From Blastocladiella emersonii ATCC 22665 (taxonomy: Eukaryota > Blastocladiomycota > Blastocladiomycetes > Blastocladiales > Blastocladiaceae): a DNA stretch of 64,000 nucleotides. Made by a program: the position numbers and the translations under genes. Where the stretch lies: positions 682,001-746,000 of the forward strand of contig JANHCV010000009.1 in assembly GCA_025594325.1 (NCBI GenBank), in the 5' to 3' direction. This document shows, in pieces, positions 21,631 to 31,703 of the stretch (position 1 is its first letter; each line of letters begins with the position of its first letter). The notes beneath the pieces were generated by a model. It saw nothing but the letters and a program-made list of their open reading frames with translations, searched no databases and had not been told where the DNA came from.

Positions 21631-24600
21631 ATGACCGTGAAGCTACCTGATGCTACTATGCCGCCGCGGCCCCGAATCGGGTGTCTGATCCGGCTCGCTT
21701 GCGAGAACAACGACGACGCGCCGCTCGATCCCTTCCGCGGCACTTACTCGCGCGACGTCTTTCTCTACCACGACGCCAGCGAGCCGGGTCGTCACCTTGA
21801 CGCCCTGCTTTTGGGGTTCCATGACCTGCGCAACGTCGCGCAGACCATGGCTGACGCCCAGCGCAAGGGCTCGGCCGCCACCATGAAATTCTTGCTCAAC
21901 AATGTCCGCCCCGAAATTGTTGCTCGTTCGCTCTCGATCATGCACGCGCTTTGCAGCAAGCTCGAGGCCAAGCTTACCTTCGTCGCGCAGCTCTGGTTCT
22001 CCGCGCGACTCGAGCCCGCCGCTCGCGCTTTCTGGATCGAGCAGATGCACGAGTGCCTTGACCGCAACTGGCTCGACTTGGCCTCCCCAATCCGCGTCTT
22101 GGACGAGGCGACGCTTGTGGCGGTTCGTCGCTGCTGGCGCGCGTGAATTCAGCACGCGACTAACCTCACGTCATCCGAAGTGTCCCCGGCTTCTCCCGAC
22201 GCGCTTGTTCATGCACGTCAGCAATTTGCGGGAGCCGTGTTCTGGGGCTACGAGCGCCACCTGAGCCCGGCCGCCGAAGGCCGGCTGCGCACCGCCATCG
22301 ACCGCCACCTCGACGAGCAGACGTTCTTCCTTGGTTTGGACGACAAGCTTGACTGCTCTCCTACCAACTGCCCGACCAACCTGACCTTTTTTGGCGTCCG
22401 AGCTGACGGAACCACGATGCCGCTCGCCGACCCGCTCTCGTCTCCGCTGAAGGGCATCTGCGTCCCCGCGGATGCCGGCGCGAGTCTCGAACGCTTGATG
22501 CTCGACCAGGTACGCGACTGGCTCGGCGCGCTTCGCGACGCCTTCCACGCGGATCGCCCGTCGGGCGAGCCGTACCACACTCTCACCTTCGCCGTCGACG
22601 ACGCCGTCCTGCTTCTCGAGCGGCTAGTCGCCGATCCGGCGCGCCGCTTCGACGTGATCGACACGTCCTCTCTCATGGACACGTGCGGTCTGCTCAACCT
22701 TGTCGTGCACGGCGCCGCGACGCTCAAGCTCAACTCGACCACGGCCTCTGATCGCTCGATTCTGCACGCATCCTCGGGCACGATCAACAGGAAGGAATGC
22801 TAACCTATGCGTTTTGCTGAGGCGCTCCTGATTGCCCTTCCTTGAATGTACCCGTACCTCTTCGGCGTCGTCCTTCGCGAGACGCCTGGCCCGGACGATT
22901 GGCAGAGTGTAGTTGGGCAGCATTCGTACCACCGCTATGACGTCCCAGGCACTTGTGTCCCCCTCCACACGTCCTTCACCTTTGTCAAGACCGAAGCTCC
23001 CGCTGTGCCCATGGCGCTGGACGAATACGGGAAAAGTTCCATGTTGCGTATTCTTGGCGACCTACTTGATCTCTATGTTGCGAAACCCAATCCTCTTGTT
23101 GAGCTGCCGGGTACGAAACGTTCGCTATTTTTGACGTGAACGAGCTCTAACATGATCCATCACAAAAGCGTAGCATCGGCTTTCCCTACTCTCGCCCACA
23201 TCCCGATCATGCTCGCGTACGCTCAGGCTGCAGGCCGAATCACCGGCCCTGGTATGTCGTCGTGCTCGACTCTTCCGCTTCCGCTTATCGCCGACGGCAT
23301 GCTCCTTGCGCTCCGCGACAAGTTCCAACACCAGTGGTCGGAGCTTGGGATCTACACGCAGCTGTACGGCTTTTCGATGGACGCACTTTCCAAACCAGCG
23401 CGTAGTTTGGCAGCTGCTGACCCCAAGACCAAGAACGAGCCGAGCGGTCGTCGTTCCGGCGCGGAAACTGCTTCCCCCGCCTACGTATACCGACTTGACG
23501 CGTCGTTCGCGGTTCGAGCCGGCGAGCTGCGCCCGTCCTTGTACGCGCTGCTTCTTGCAATCAAACGCGGACCGGAAGCAAAGCTTCACGAGTTCTCGTC
23601 GCTTCACGCGACTCATGTTTCGGCCAACGTCTCCTTCACTGTCTTGGTGCACGTGCCGCCTGCCATTGTTGAAGATGGCCAGAAGACCGTTCTCTCGCTT
23701 CTCGCAAACCACACAGCAGCAGCGGGAGCGCACGAACTGGCGAGTCGATCGCGCTCGCCAGGGATCCCATTGCGGAGTCAGAGCTTGATATCAACGATGT
23801 CAATTTTGTGACGGTGACCAAGGTTGGCGTTAGCGAACTCCTCGGTCCGATCCGCGGCGCACTTGATTTTGTCGCTGCAATGCTGCGCCTTCCGTCGGTA
23901 GCTATTTGCCAGTTCTCAGCGTCGTCGAGACGGGTATTCTGACTTGGAAGATTGTGCTCGAGATTCCTCGCTTCTATTATGCTCCGAAAATCGTCGCTGC
24001 GCCTGCGGCCACTTCGGTCGGTTGTCGCGGCGCAGTTGCTTTCTACCTCGACGGTGCGCTTCAAACGGTGCTCACGGCGCATCCGGGCCGCTTTTCCAGC
24101 TTCTTTATCGACAAGAATCTGCGCCGCGTCACCATTGAAGCCAATGGCATGGAGGCCGGCATCTCGCCCTCATTTGGTATACCGCCTTTGGTTCCGCGTA
24201 TCAGCCTTGAATCGTCGCTGCCCCAGTCGCCGCTCCTGCTGTTCTCTGCACAGATAACCCTTCAGGCTATGTTTGCAAACGATTATCGCTCACCAGTCAG
24301 CCGAATACCTCAAATCACGCCGCTCCCTCGTCCCGGGCAGCCGAAGTCTCTTTGGCTCGGTCCTGGACTCAAGCGCATGACGCGGAACCTTCTCGAGTTT
24401 TGGAATCCCGCGGACCAACGATGCTTCATTGTCGTGGGAACCCCCTCGCGCTGGGCGACAGCGGCCATCTTCCCGCGCGCGCTGCGCGTCCTTCCGCCGC
24501 ACGACAAGGCGTTTGCCCCGACACCAGCTCTTGAGGCCGATCTCCTGTACATTCCCTCCCAGTTTCGGGACGCTGCAGATTGGCCTGTGCTCGGGCCTGC

Positions 24601-24865
24601 GTGTCCTTATGACCTCACTTTTCCGGACGCTTTCACAGGCGCCGTTCGCGAGTATCTTGACTTGAGCTGCAGCATGCTTACGTCGGCCGCACCTCCGGCC
24701 CCTTGCTTTGACCCATCAATTATTCCACAGCTTTCAGAGTTGTCTCCGAAGTGCAAGGAGACGCTGCTCGCGATTCTCGCGGCAGGCGTTCAGCCGAAGC
24801 GGGCCCTAATGCTGCCGTTATTCCCGGGATTCGGCCTTGATCACACGTATGGCAATGGCAAGTAG
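21631..24865 (+). pseudogene. Broken DUF4470-type (MYND-family-like) gene
   Basis: Consecutive open segments on one strand read like one DUF4470-containing protein: 21631-22142 ('LLLGFHDLRNVAQTM', 'LNNVRPEIVARSL'), 22181-22800 ('AVFWGYERHLSPAAEG', 'FDVIDTSSLMDTCGLLNLV'), 22846-23110 ('LFGVVLRETPGPDDW'), 23173-23745 ('SAFPTLAHIPIMLAYAQAA'), 23746-23880 ('DINDVNFVTVTKVGVSELL') and 23890-24865 ('ILTWKIVLEIPRFYYA'). One junction is a clean intron (23111-23172, GTACGA...CGTAG, phase correct). Others are not: in-frame TAA at 22801 and TGA at 22843, a frame change in a CAG-rich run near 23745, and another near 23880. The first junction (about 22127-22180) has no good donor. I call it a recently inactivated gene; sequence errors or unusual introns are the alternative. 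GC is lower than in the housekeeping blocks. Confidence 0.55.
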
Positions 24866-25146
24866 TGCTTGGGGTTGTGCCTGATACGACTGGAGCCCTT
24901 GTTTGAGTTAAATAGATAATAGAACTTAATTTTGTTTCCTCGATGATAGCCGTGTGCATGCTGACGCGAAACGAAAGCAAGTGCGGCTTATTCTCGCGAA
25001 ACACTTCTTGAGCGCGCTTGTGTTCAACAACCGATGTGATATACGCTCGCGGGGCTGGTATCGCGCTTTCGACGCATGTGCGTGTGCGTGAAGCAGTAAT
25101 TTAGCGCTTGAAGAGAGCGAACGCATTTAGCACGCAAGTCCGGCGC

Positions 25147-25180
25147 GAGACAGTTAGAGACGCGTTGCGATATCATGTGA
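25147..25180. repeat. Intergenic GAGAC...GATATCA element, copy C
   Basis: 34 bp: GAGACA, then GAGACGCGTT, then GATATCATGTGA. It lies 124 bp upstream of the LRR-B start codon and is a relative of the copies at 45650 and 47633. Confidence 0.55.
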
Positions 25181-25303
25181 GCGTCTCGTGGCGTGGCTGA
25201 GCATCTTTTCGCCCGCGCTCTCGCCGCCTCGAGCGACGCCGTCCCGACCCGAGTTCCCTCCTCCCCCACTCAACCGACGCACCGCGGTCGCCACGTAAAC
25301 TCC

Positions 25304-26857
25304 ATGCAAAAGCTCGAGACGCTCAACATCCCCGAGGTGATCCACCGCGTTTTATGTTATGCCGTGGGCGTGTACGACGACCCGGACGACTTGACCGGCC
25401 TGCTGCAGTACTCGCGCGTGATGCTGCAGCGGCTAATCCCGGGCGTGCAGCGCGCTATCCTTCGCCGCTGTCCACGACTCTCCTTGTCCGAGGCGACCGC
25501 GCAGGGCGACATCCCACTTCTCGGCAAGTGGGCGTCGCTTGGACTCCCGCTTGAGTGCCCCTACGACGCGCTCGAACTGGCTTACCACAACAGCGATCTT
25601 TTAACTTTGGAGTGGTGGCGCGACTCGGGTGCGCTTAACGAAGCCGAGGTCCTCGAGTTTCTCTACGCCCAACACGGGGCTAGCGCCGACTTTTACGTTG
25701 CGCTCGGCCTCCGCCCTTCCCGAAGTACCGAATCGAACTCGAACGCCTCGCGCACAATTCAAGTCGATGCAGACACGATTGCCGCGTGCCTGGACGTTGC
25801 TTCCGGTCGCACTCGCGAACTGCGGCTGCACGGCCACGCCGTATCTCTTGCAGGGGTCTCTGCCCTCAACGCCGCCATGGCGAGCCCGGAACAAGCACTC
25901 GATTTTCTTGAACTTTGTGCCAGCACGTTTGATCTCCCGCGCCTGCTTGCCCTCGAGCTCCCCGCTTCCATGAAGCGGTTGTCACTCAAGCACCTGTGGG
26001 TCGGCATTTCCGATCCCGCCGTGCTCGCTCGTTCCATCGCTTGGCCTTCAGGTCTCGAACTCTTTTCGCTCGCCGACACTCAGCTTCCCGTCGAGGCAGT
26101 ATCCTGCTTGTTTGGTCAACTCCCAGCGAACCTACGCGACTGCGTGCTTTCCGGTACTTCGCTTGACACTAATGCAGCCGTGGAGCTTGTTCGCTCACTT
26201 CCCGCCAATCTCTGCTCGCTCTCCTTGATGAAAAACCCAATGAGCGGGCCTGACTTTGCCAGCATCGGGCAATTTCTCCCCGTCAACCTCAAGCACCTCC
26301 TCCTCCTACAAACCGATCTGTGCGACATAGACCCAGACACGGATGTATTGTTTCTTCCCCCCGGGCTCGTTAACTTGACCCTGATTGCCAGTCAAGTGGA
26401 CGATTCTGCAAGTGTCATATTGGCAGCCGCGCTCCCAGCTACGCAGATCAAGCGGCTCAACTTTTTTGATGTCCAAATGTCCACGGCCGGCCTCGCGCTC
26501 ATGTTCCTCTCGTTCCCCGCGACGCTTGACATGCTTTCGATCTCTCATTACTCGCTTGGGGCCAATGGGGCCATGAAACTGAGCGAGTCCATGCCAGTCG
26601 GTCTAACAATGCTCGGGCTCGAGGCTACGGGCTTGAATGACGAAGCGGTGTCTTACTTGGCACCACGGCTGCCCTCGACCCTGGTCAAGCTCAAACTTGC
26701 CAACAACATGATCACGGACGTCGGCGCCGCGACTCTTGCTGCGCACCTTCCGGCGGGCCTCGAGACGTTGGAGCTGCGGGATAACCAGGTTGGACCAGTC
26801 GGCGAAGCCGCGATTCGCGCTGCCGCGACCACGGCCTTGATGCAGCTCTTAATTTGA
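25304..26857 (+). CDS. Leucine-rich-repeat protein with ankyrin-like N-terminus (LRR-B)
   Basis: 517 aa, single exon, starting 'MQKLETLNIPEVIHRV' (the frame is open upstream, but homology with LRR-A begins here). It parallels LRR-A throughout: 'LIPGVQRAILRRCPRLSL', 'LLTLEWWRDSGAL', 'ALNAAMASPE', then about a dozen LRRs such as 'LPATQIKRLNFFDVQM', 'LPSTLVKLKLANNMITD' and 'LPAGLETLELRDNQVG'. The C-terminal 'GEAAIRAAATTALMQLLI' mirrors the end of LRR-A. There is no signal or membrane segment. It probably mediates protein interactions; cellular role unknown. The two copies lie on opposite strands about 15 kb apart, flanking a housekeeping block. Confidence 0.82.
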   Translation: MQKLETLNIPEVIHRVLCYAVGVYDDPDDLTGLLQYSRVMLQRLIPGVQRAILRRCPRLSLSEATAQGDIPLLGKWASLGLPLECPYDALELAYHNSDLLTLEWWRDSGALNEAEVLEFLYAQHGASADFYVALGLRPSRSTESNSNASRTIQVDADTIAACLDVASGRTRELRLHGHAVSLAGVSALNAAMASPEQALDFLELCASTFDLPRLLALELPASMKRLSLKHLWVGISDPAVLARSIAWPSGLELFSLADTQLPVEAVSCLFGQLPANLRDCVLSGTSLDTNAAVELVRSLPANLCSLSLMKNPMSGPDFASIGQFLPVNLKHLLLLQTDLCDIDPDTDVLFLPPGLVNLTLIASQVDDSASVILAAALPATQIKRLNFFDVQMSTAGLALMFLSFPATLDMLSISHYSLGANGAMKLSESMPVGLTMLGLEATGLNDEAVSYLAPRLPSTLVKLKLANNMITDVGAATLAAHLPAGLETLELRDNQVGPVGEAAIRAAATTALMQLLI

Positions 26858-27055
26858 GCACCTTTTGACATGCACCCATTCCTTGTGCACTTCCCTTGCA
26901 CACCCTGTCCTCGCGGCGCACATCGACGAGAAGTACCTCGAGCTCGTTGCCGGGGCGAGCCTCATAGACCCGTTCCATTACAATACAATCGCGCTTGCCA
27001 TTTGACCCCTGGCGCAAAACCGTGATTGAGATCTATTGTAAAAATGGGCAACGTG
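26858..27055. other. Short convergent spacer
   Basis: 198 bp between the LRR-B stop and the stop of the minus-strand membrane protein. Nothing recognisable. Confidence 0.5.
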
Positions 27056-27976
27056 TTATGGCGGCAACGGCCGGTGCGGTCCAACGAGCCGGAACCTTCG
27101 CCGCTCAATGACCGCGTCGATGAAGCGGTTGAGCCACGCGTACGCGGGCACGAGGGCGACAGCGAGCACGGCCACGGCAAACGTCCCAACCGTTGGCGAG
27201 TACGCTGGCACAACCGCCCCGTTCGCCGCCGCGGATCCCGGCCGAATCGTCACGGTCGTGTTCTCCTCGTCCACCGGCGCGAGGGTGGGCGGGACGTACG
27301 GGTTCCCGTTCCACCCAGTCTGCTGCCCACCACCCACACGCTCGTCGGCGCTCTGGCCGAGCGTGAGGACCGACGCCGCGGCCCAGCCGGACCCGAGCAG
27401 CCCGCCGTCAATCCCGAGCGCGGTCGCCATAGCACCCGTCACGCCGCACGCGATAGCGAGGATGACGTCGCGGTCGATTCGGACGCGGTCCGCGAGCCGC
27501 GCGCCGTCGAGGGCATGGAGCGCGAGCGCGCCGCACACGAGCCCCGCGAGCTCGGCGGCGCGCTGCGCCTCGAGCGGGATCCACGTCGACGGGACGAGGA
27601 GCAGGAGCCACACGGCGGCGGCGTACCCGCTGCTTGCGGTCGCGGCGAAGGCGCCGACGGTCGGGAACATGGTGAGCGTGATGGCGGTGCCGAGGGTGAC
27701 GGCCGAGAGCGCGAGGGTGAGGGTGGCGGGGGACCGGCCGAGCGCCGGGACCGTGGCGGCGGCGCGGATGAGGGTGGAGAGCGCGATGTGCAGGACGAGC
27801 AGCGACGAGCCGAGGAAGATAGTCACGCGCTTGTATCGCGGGCCCGCGACGGCGAGGAGGGTGCCGACGAGCGGGAGGAGGACGGGCGCGACCCAGGCGG
27901 CGGCGGGGTCGGGCCACGGGAGGCGTGGTGGTAAGGGCTCAAGCTGGCCCTTGGGCATGTCCATGACGTCTGACAT
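27056..27976 (-). CDS. Multi-pass membrane protein, DUF4203/TM7S3-like (tentative)
   Basis: 306 aa from the ATG at 27976 ('MSDVMDMPKGQLEPLPP'); the frame is open further upstream but that part lacks protein character. About eight hydrophobic segments are seen, e.g. 'WVAPVLLPLVGTLLAVAG', 'VTIFLGSSLLVLHIALSTL', 'ALSAVTLGTAITLTMF', 'AAAVWLLLLVPSTWI', 'VILAIACGVTGAMATALGI' and 'VGTFAVAVLAVALVPAYAWL'. The 'GPRYKR..IFLGSSLL' and 'GIDGG' features recall TM7S3/TM198 (DUF4203) proteins, but the match is weak. No signal peptide is needed and no transport motif is seen. Function unknown. Confidence 0.65.
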   Translation of the reverse strand: MSDVMDMPKGQLEPLPPRLPWPDPAAAWVAPVLLPLVGTLLAVAGPRYKRVTIFLGSSLLVLHIALSTLIRAAATVPALGRSPATLTLALSAVTLGTAITLTMFPTVGAFAATASSGYAAAVWLLLLVPSTWIPLEAQRAAELAGLVCGALALHALDGARLADRVRIDRDVILAIACGVTGAMATALGIDGGLLGSGWAAASVLTLGQSADERVGGGQQTGWNGNPYVPPTLAPVDEENTTVTIRPGSAAANGAVVPAYSPTVGTFAVAVLAVALVPAYAWLNRFIDAVIERRRFRLVGPHRPLPP

Positions 27977-28941
27977 GATTGCATGCTGCGCTTCATTGAC
28001 AAGTTCGTGAGGGGAGAGTGAGGGCGAATTCGAGCTGACGCGCTTCTCGGCAAGCACGCGCAGCTGTGCGGTGGTGGCGACGTGGCTGAAGCAGGCACCT
28101 CGTGGCCTCAGGGATCGGCGATGGCTGCTGGCCGCTGGGGCCGACCGCCCACCTGACCACCAATAATCACGTTCGACCTGATAGTCGTGGATACGCGAGC
28201 GAGTCCCGAAAGGATCGGATATCTCGGTTACAGGCACGACCGGATATTGGTTGTTATTTAGGGCCATATCCGGTCCTTGAGGTTATCCATCAGCTCAGGT
28301 CAGCGCGCAGGTCTGCGCGGTTACAGAAAGGCAAGCTCATTGCGTGCCATCAGCTCGGGAGACGTTTTCTCAGCCAGTTGAAAGGGCAATTGAGCACGCG
28401 TGAGAGCCGCGGCGCCGCGCCGCGTCGCGTCTCGCACGGAGACACGGCGGTCGCGTGATAAACGCGTGACGCGCGGGCACGCGACGCGTTCTGGTTCTCC
28501 CACCCCGCTCTGTCTCCCGCCCACCCGAACGCACACAGGCGCGCAATAATCTTTTTGAGTTTTGCTGCCGGGGTGCGTGCTCCAGATGCGTAGCGGGCAG
28601 GAGGTGCGCCGAGCCTATCGGGCGCGCGCGAGCCGCGGGGGAGATACCCGGTTGCGGGTGTTCCCCCGCGCGACACGCCCGCCGCGCGCCCACGCTCTCC
28701 CCTCGCTGCGAGAGGCGGGACGAATCGCGCTGAACCGTGGAACGAGCTGACACGCGCCGCCGCGATCCAACCTTGCACACCCTCCTTTCGTATAGACATA
28801 CATCGCGTGCACTCGCTCGCTCCGTCACTACTCTCCGATCCACTTTGCTCTACCTGCATCCCCGTCGCTGCTGCTGATCCGCACCCGCACACACTCGCAA
28901 CCGACTGTTGCACCCCCCCCCCCCACCCCACTCTCCCCAAG
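27977..28941. other. Intergenic with ACGCG-rich cluster
   Basis: 965 bp between divergently oriented genes. Around 28395-28500 there is a dense run of GAGACAC, ACGCGTGA and GCGACGCGT words like those near 7.6, 45.7 and 47.6 kb. A C12 homopolymer (28913-28924) lies just before the guanylate cyclase start. No gene supported. Confidence 0.4.
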
Positions 28942-31487
28942 ATGTCGGCCGAGGTGTCGCACACGCCGACGGGCATCCCGACCATCATGTCGGGCTCGCG
29001 TATCAACCTCAACAGCAACTCGCAGCCGGGGTCCAAGCTGGCGACGCCGGCCGGGTCGAACCTGGCGCTGCACGCGCTGGGCGGGCACGCGACGGGTCCG
29101 CTGACGGCGGGCACGAACGCGCGCGTGGTGCGCGACGAGACCATCTCCAAGTTCCTGCGCGAGCACCGGTCGTCCAACGAGCACCGGCTCACGCTGCAGG
29201 CGCGCGTCAAGGACTTCAACCAGGAGGCGGCCAACATCCGCGAGGCGTCGCTGCTCGAGGCACGCAACCTGTACAACACGCAGCTCGTGCAGCAACGCCT
29301 GAACGATGGGTGGCAGCGCGACCTGGTACGTCTTTCTCAACTACTCCCTTTCCTCGCGTGATCATCGCTGACCACCACCCAACGCGTTTGTGTGTGTAGT
29401 CGACGGCGCTCCTCCAGTCGGAGCAGACCAAGGTCCGCCTGTCGGTGCTCATGGACAAGAACCTGCGCCTGCGCCAGAAGATGATCCAGCAAGAGGAGGC
29501 GCGCGAGCGCGAGGTGTCGTTCCGCGCCAAGATGCGCCAGAAGCGCGACGCGTTCCAGACCCTCATCAAGGAGCTCGAGGTGCGCCAGGTCCAGGAGCGG
29601 TACGTCTTCAGCTCGGCGACGGCTACGGACGGGCACTGACCCGTCCGTCCATCGACTGTAGCCTCGACCTCGTGGTCTCGCAGCGGCGTATCGCCAAGAA
29701 CCTGACGCTGGTGCAGGAGCTCGAGATGCGCGGCATGGACGAGGTCGCCCGCCGGCGCCGCGCCAACGAGAACGAGATCTATGCGCAGCAGCTGCGGATG
29801 CGGCAGCAGAAGGAGGGCGAGCAGCTGCGCGAGCTGCAGCTGATCAAGATCAAGCACATGACGGAGATGCTGAACCGCGACATCGAGGACCAGACGTCGC
29901 TCGAGAACCTTCTGGCCGAGCAGCGCGAGCGCGAGCAGTCGCTCGAGGTGATGCACCTGCTCGAGACGCAGTCGGCGCAGACGGACGTGGACAACACGCA
30001 GGCCGGGATCAAGGCCAACCACCTGCGCGAGCGCCAGAAGCAGCAGCGCACGCTGCTCCAGTCGCAGCAGCGCCGCATGGCCGCGATCCTGCTCAAGCAG
30101 CAGCGCCACTCGGCACGCCTCCGCGAGCGCACCATGCTCGCCGAGGACGCGCTCCTGTCGTCGTCGGTCGACGCCGAGGGCGAGGGGTCCGACGATAACT
30201 CGTCCGAGGGCTGGTCCGAGGCCACGGGCAGCGAGCCCGGCACCGACGGCGACCAGGACGGGTTCCTCCCCGGCGAGGACCCGGCGCACGGCCAGCCGCC
30301 GTCGGGCGGCCATGCGGCCGACGGACCCGCGCGCCGCAAGAAGACCGAGGTCAACGCCGTCGACCTGCTCGACACCCAGGAGGCCGAGATCATCGAGCAG
30401 CTCGAGAAGGGCCGCGAGCGCATCAAGATGCTCAACCGCCAGCAGCGCGAGAACGCGAGCAGCACGCGCCAGCAGCAGAAGGACCAGCTGCGCATGCTCC
30501 AGACGGTACGGTCTTTGACGACGCGTGCGACGACCAACGCGCGGATACTGACACTACATCCACCTTGCGCGCGAGTAGGAGCAGAAGCGCAAGCTCGGCG
30601 ACCTGATCCGCGACCAGGAGGAGGAGCTGCGCCAGATCAAGACGGACCACGCGGCCGAGATGGAGGAGATGATGAGCGCGCTGACGCGCGCCGATATCGT
30701 CGAGTCGCAGAAGCGGCAGATGAACAAGAAGTTCGACACCGACTCGTCCAACGGGCTGCTGGGCCAGATGCTGCCGCAGTACGTGACGGACGAGCTCAAG
30801 GCGGGCAAGATGCCCGAGCCCAAGTCGTTCGACTGCGTGTCGCTGGCCTTCATCGACATCTGCGGGTTCAAGCAGATTGCCAACACGTCGGGTACGGGCA
30901 AGAAGATTGTGCGTCTGCTGGACAGCCTGTACAAGTGCTTCGACTCGATCCTGGCCGCGTACCCGACCCTGTACAAGGTCGAGACGGTCCTCGACACGTA
31001 CATGATCGCGTCGGGCCTGCTCAACACCAAGGACGGCGAGCCGACGGCCGAGGACCACGCGCAGTACGCGCGCGACCTGCTCAACTTCTCCATGGACGCC
31101 ATGGACGCGGTGCGCGAGATCGACACGTCCGAGATCCACCTCGAGACGCTGCCGCTGCGCATCGGGCTCAACTCGGGCCCCGTCATGGCGGGGGTCGTCG
31201 GCAACAAGATGATCCGGTTCTGCCTGTTCGGCGACACGGTCAACGTCGCCAGCCGCATGTGCTCGACGGGCACCGCCTTCAAGGTCCAGACGTCGCCCAG
31301 CTTCCGCGCCCTGCTCGTCGACGACCCGTCGTACGTGTTCGTCGAGCGCGGCGTCATCCCCATCAAGGGCAAGGGCGACATGGCCACGTTCACGGTCGAC
31401 TTCCAGCAGAGCGACGAGTCCGAGGACGAGGGCGCCGGTACACCCGTCAAGGGCGGCTCGACGATGCGCCTCAACGAGTCGTCGTGA
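28942..31487 (+). CDS. Soluble coiled-coil guanylate cyclase (class III)
   Basis: Exons 28942-29325, 29400-29599, 29662-30505, 30579-31487 (donors GTACG, acceptors GTAG/GAGTAG, all phases close); 778 aa. Residues 1-90 are disordered; about 95-550 is long charged coiled coil interrupted by an acidic Gly/Ser segment. 'GLLGQMLPQYVTDELKAGK' is the usual linker before a cyclase domain (about 535-745). Catalytic set intact: metal Asp569 ('FIDICGF') and Asp615 ('VETVLDTYM'), guanine-selecting Glu611 and Cys691 ('RFCLFGDT'), transition-state Asn698 and Arg702 ('NVASRM'). It therefore should make cGMP, probably as a dimer through the coiled coil. There is no rhodopsin, heme-binding, receptor or membrane segment, unlike the rhodopsin-cyclases of Blastocladiella and Allomyces. 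It is convergent with MCU. Confidence 0.88.
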
Positions 31488-31703
31488 GGGCTCTCGGCTA
31501 GCCCAAGTGTGTGATTTGCGACCATCCGTTGCGTTTTTCCTTCCCGTAGCTCTAGTGTTGTTATCATCCCCTCCAACATCATTGCCCCTCCCTCGTCGAT
31601 TTTGCTTGCACCTGGTCCCTCAAGCCGTTACCCCTCCTTCCCCTCTGATATACATGCACTACTGTAACCTTGCTGTATCACTTGATTCCCAATCAATCGT
31701 TTT
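31488..31703. other. Convergent 3' spacer, cyclase/MCU
   Basis: 216 bp, T/C-rich, holding the 3' ends of both transcripts. No poly(A) signal stands out. Confidence 0.4.

Noticed and set aside
22846-22911. Alternative intron GTACCC...GTGTAG within the DUF4470 locus
   Set aside because: Splice signals look good, but removing it deletes the well-fitting 'LFGVVLRETPGPDDW' segment and leaves an upstream stop in frame.
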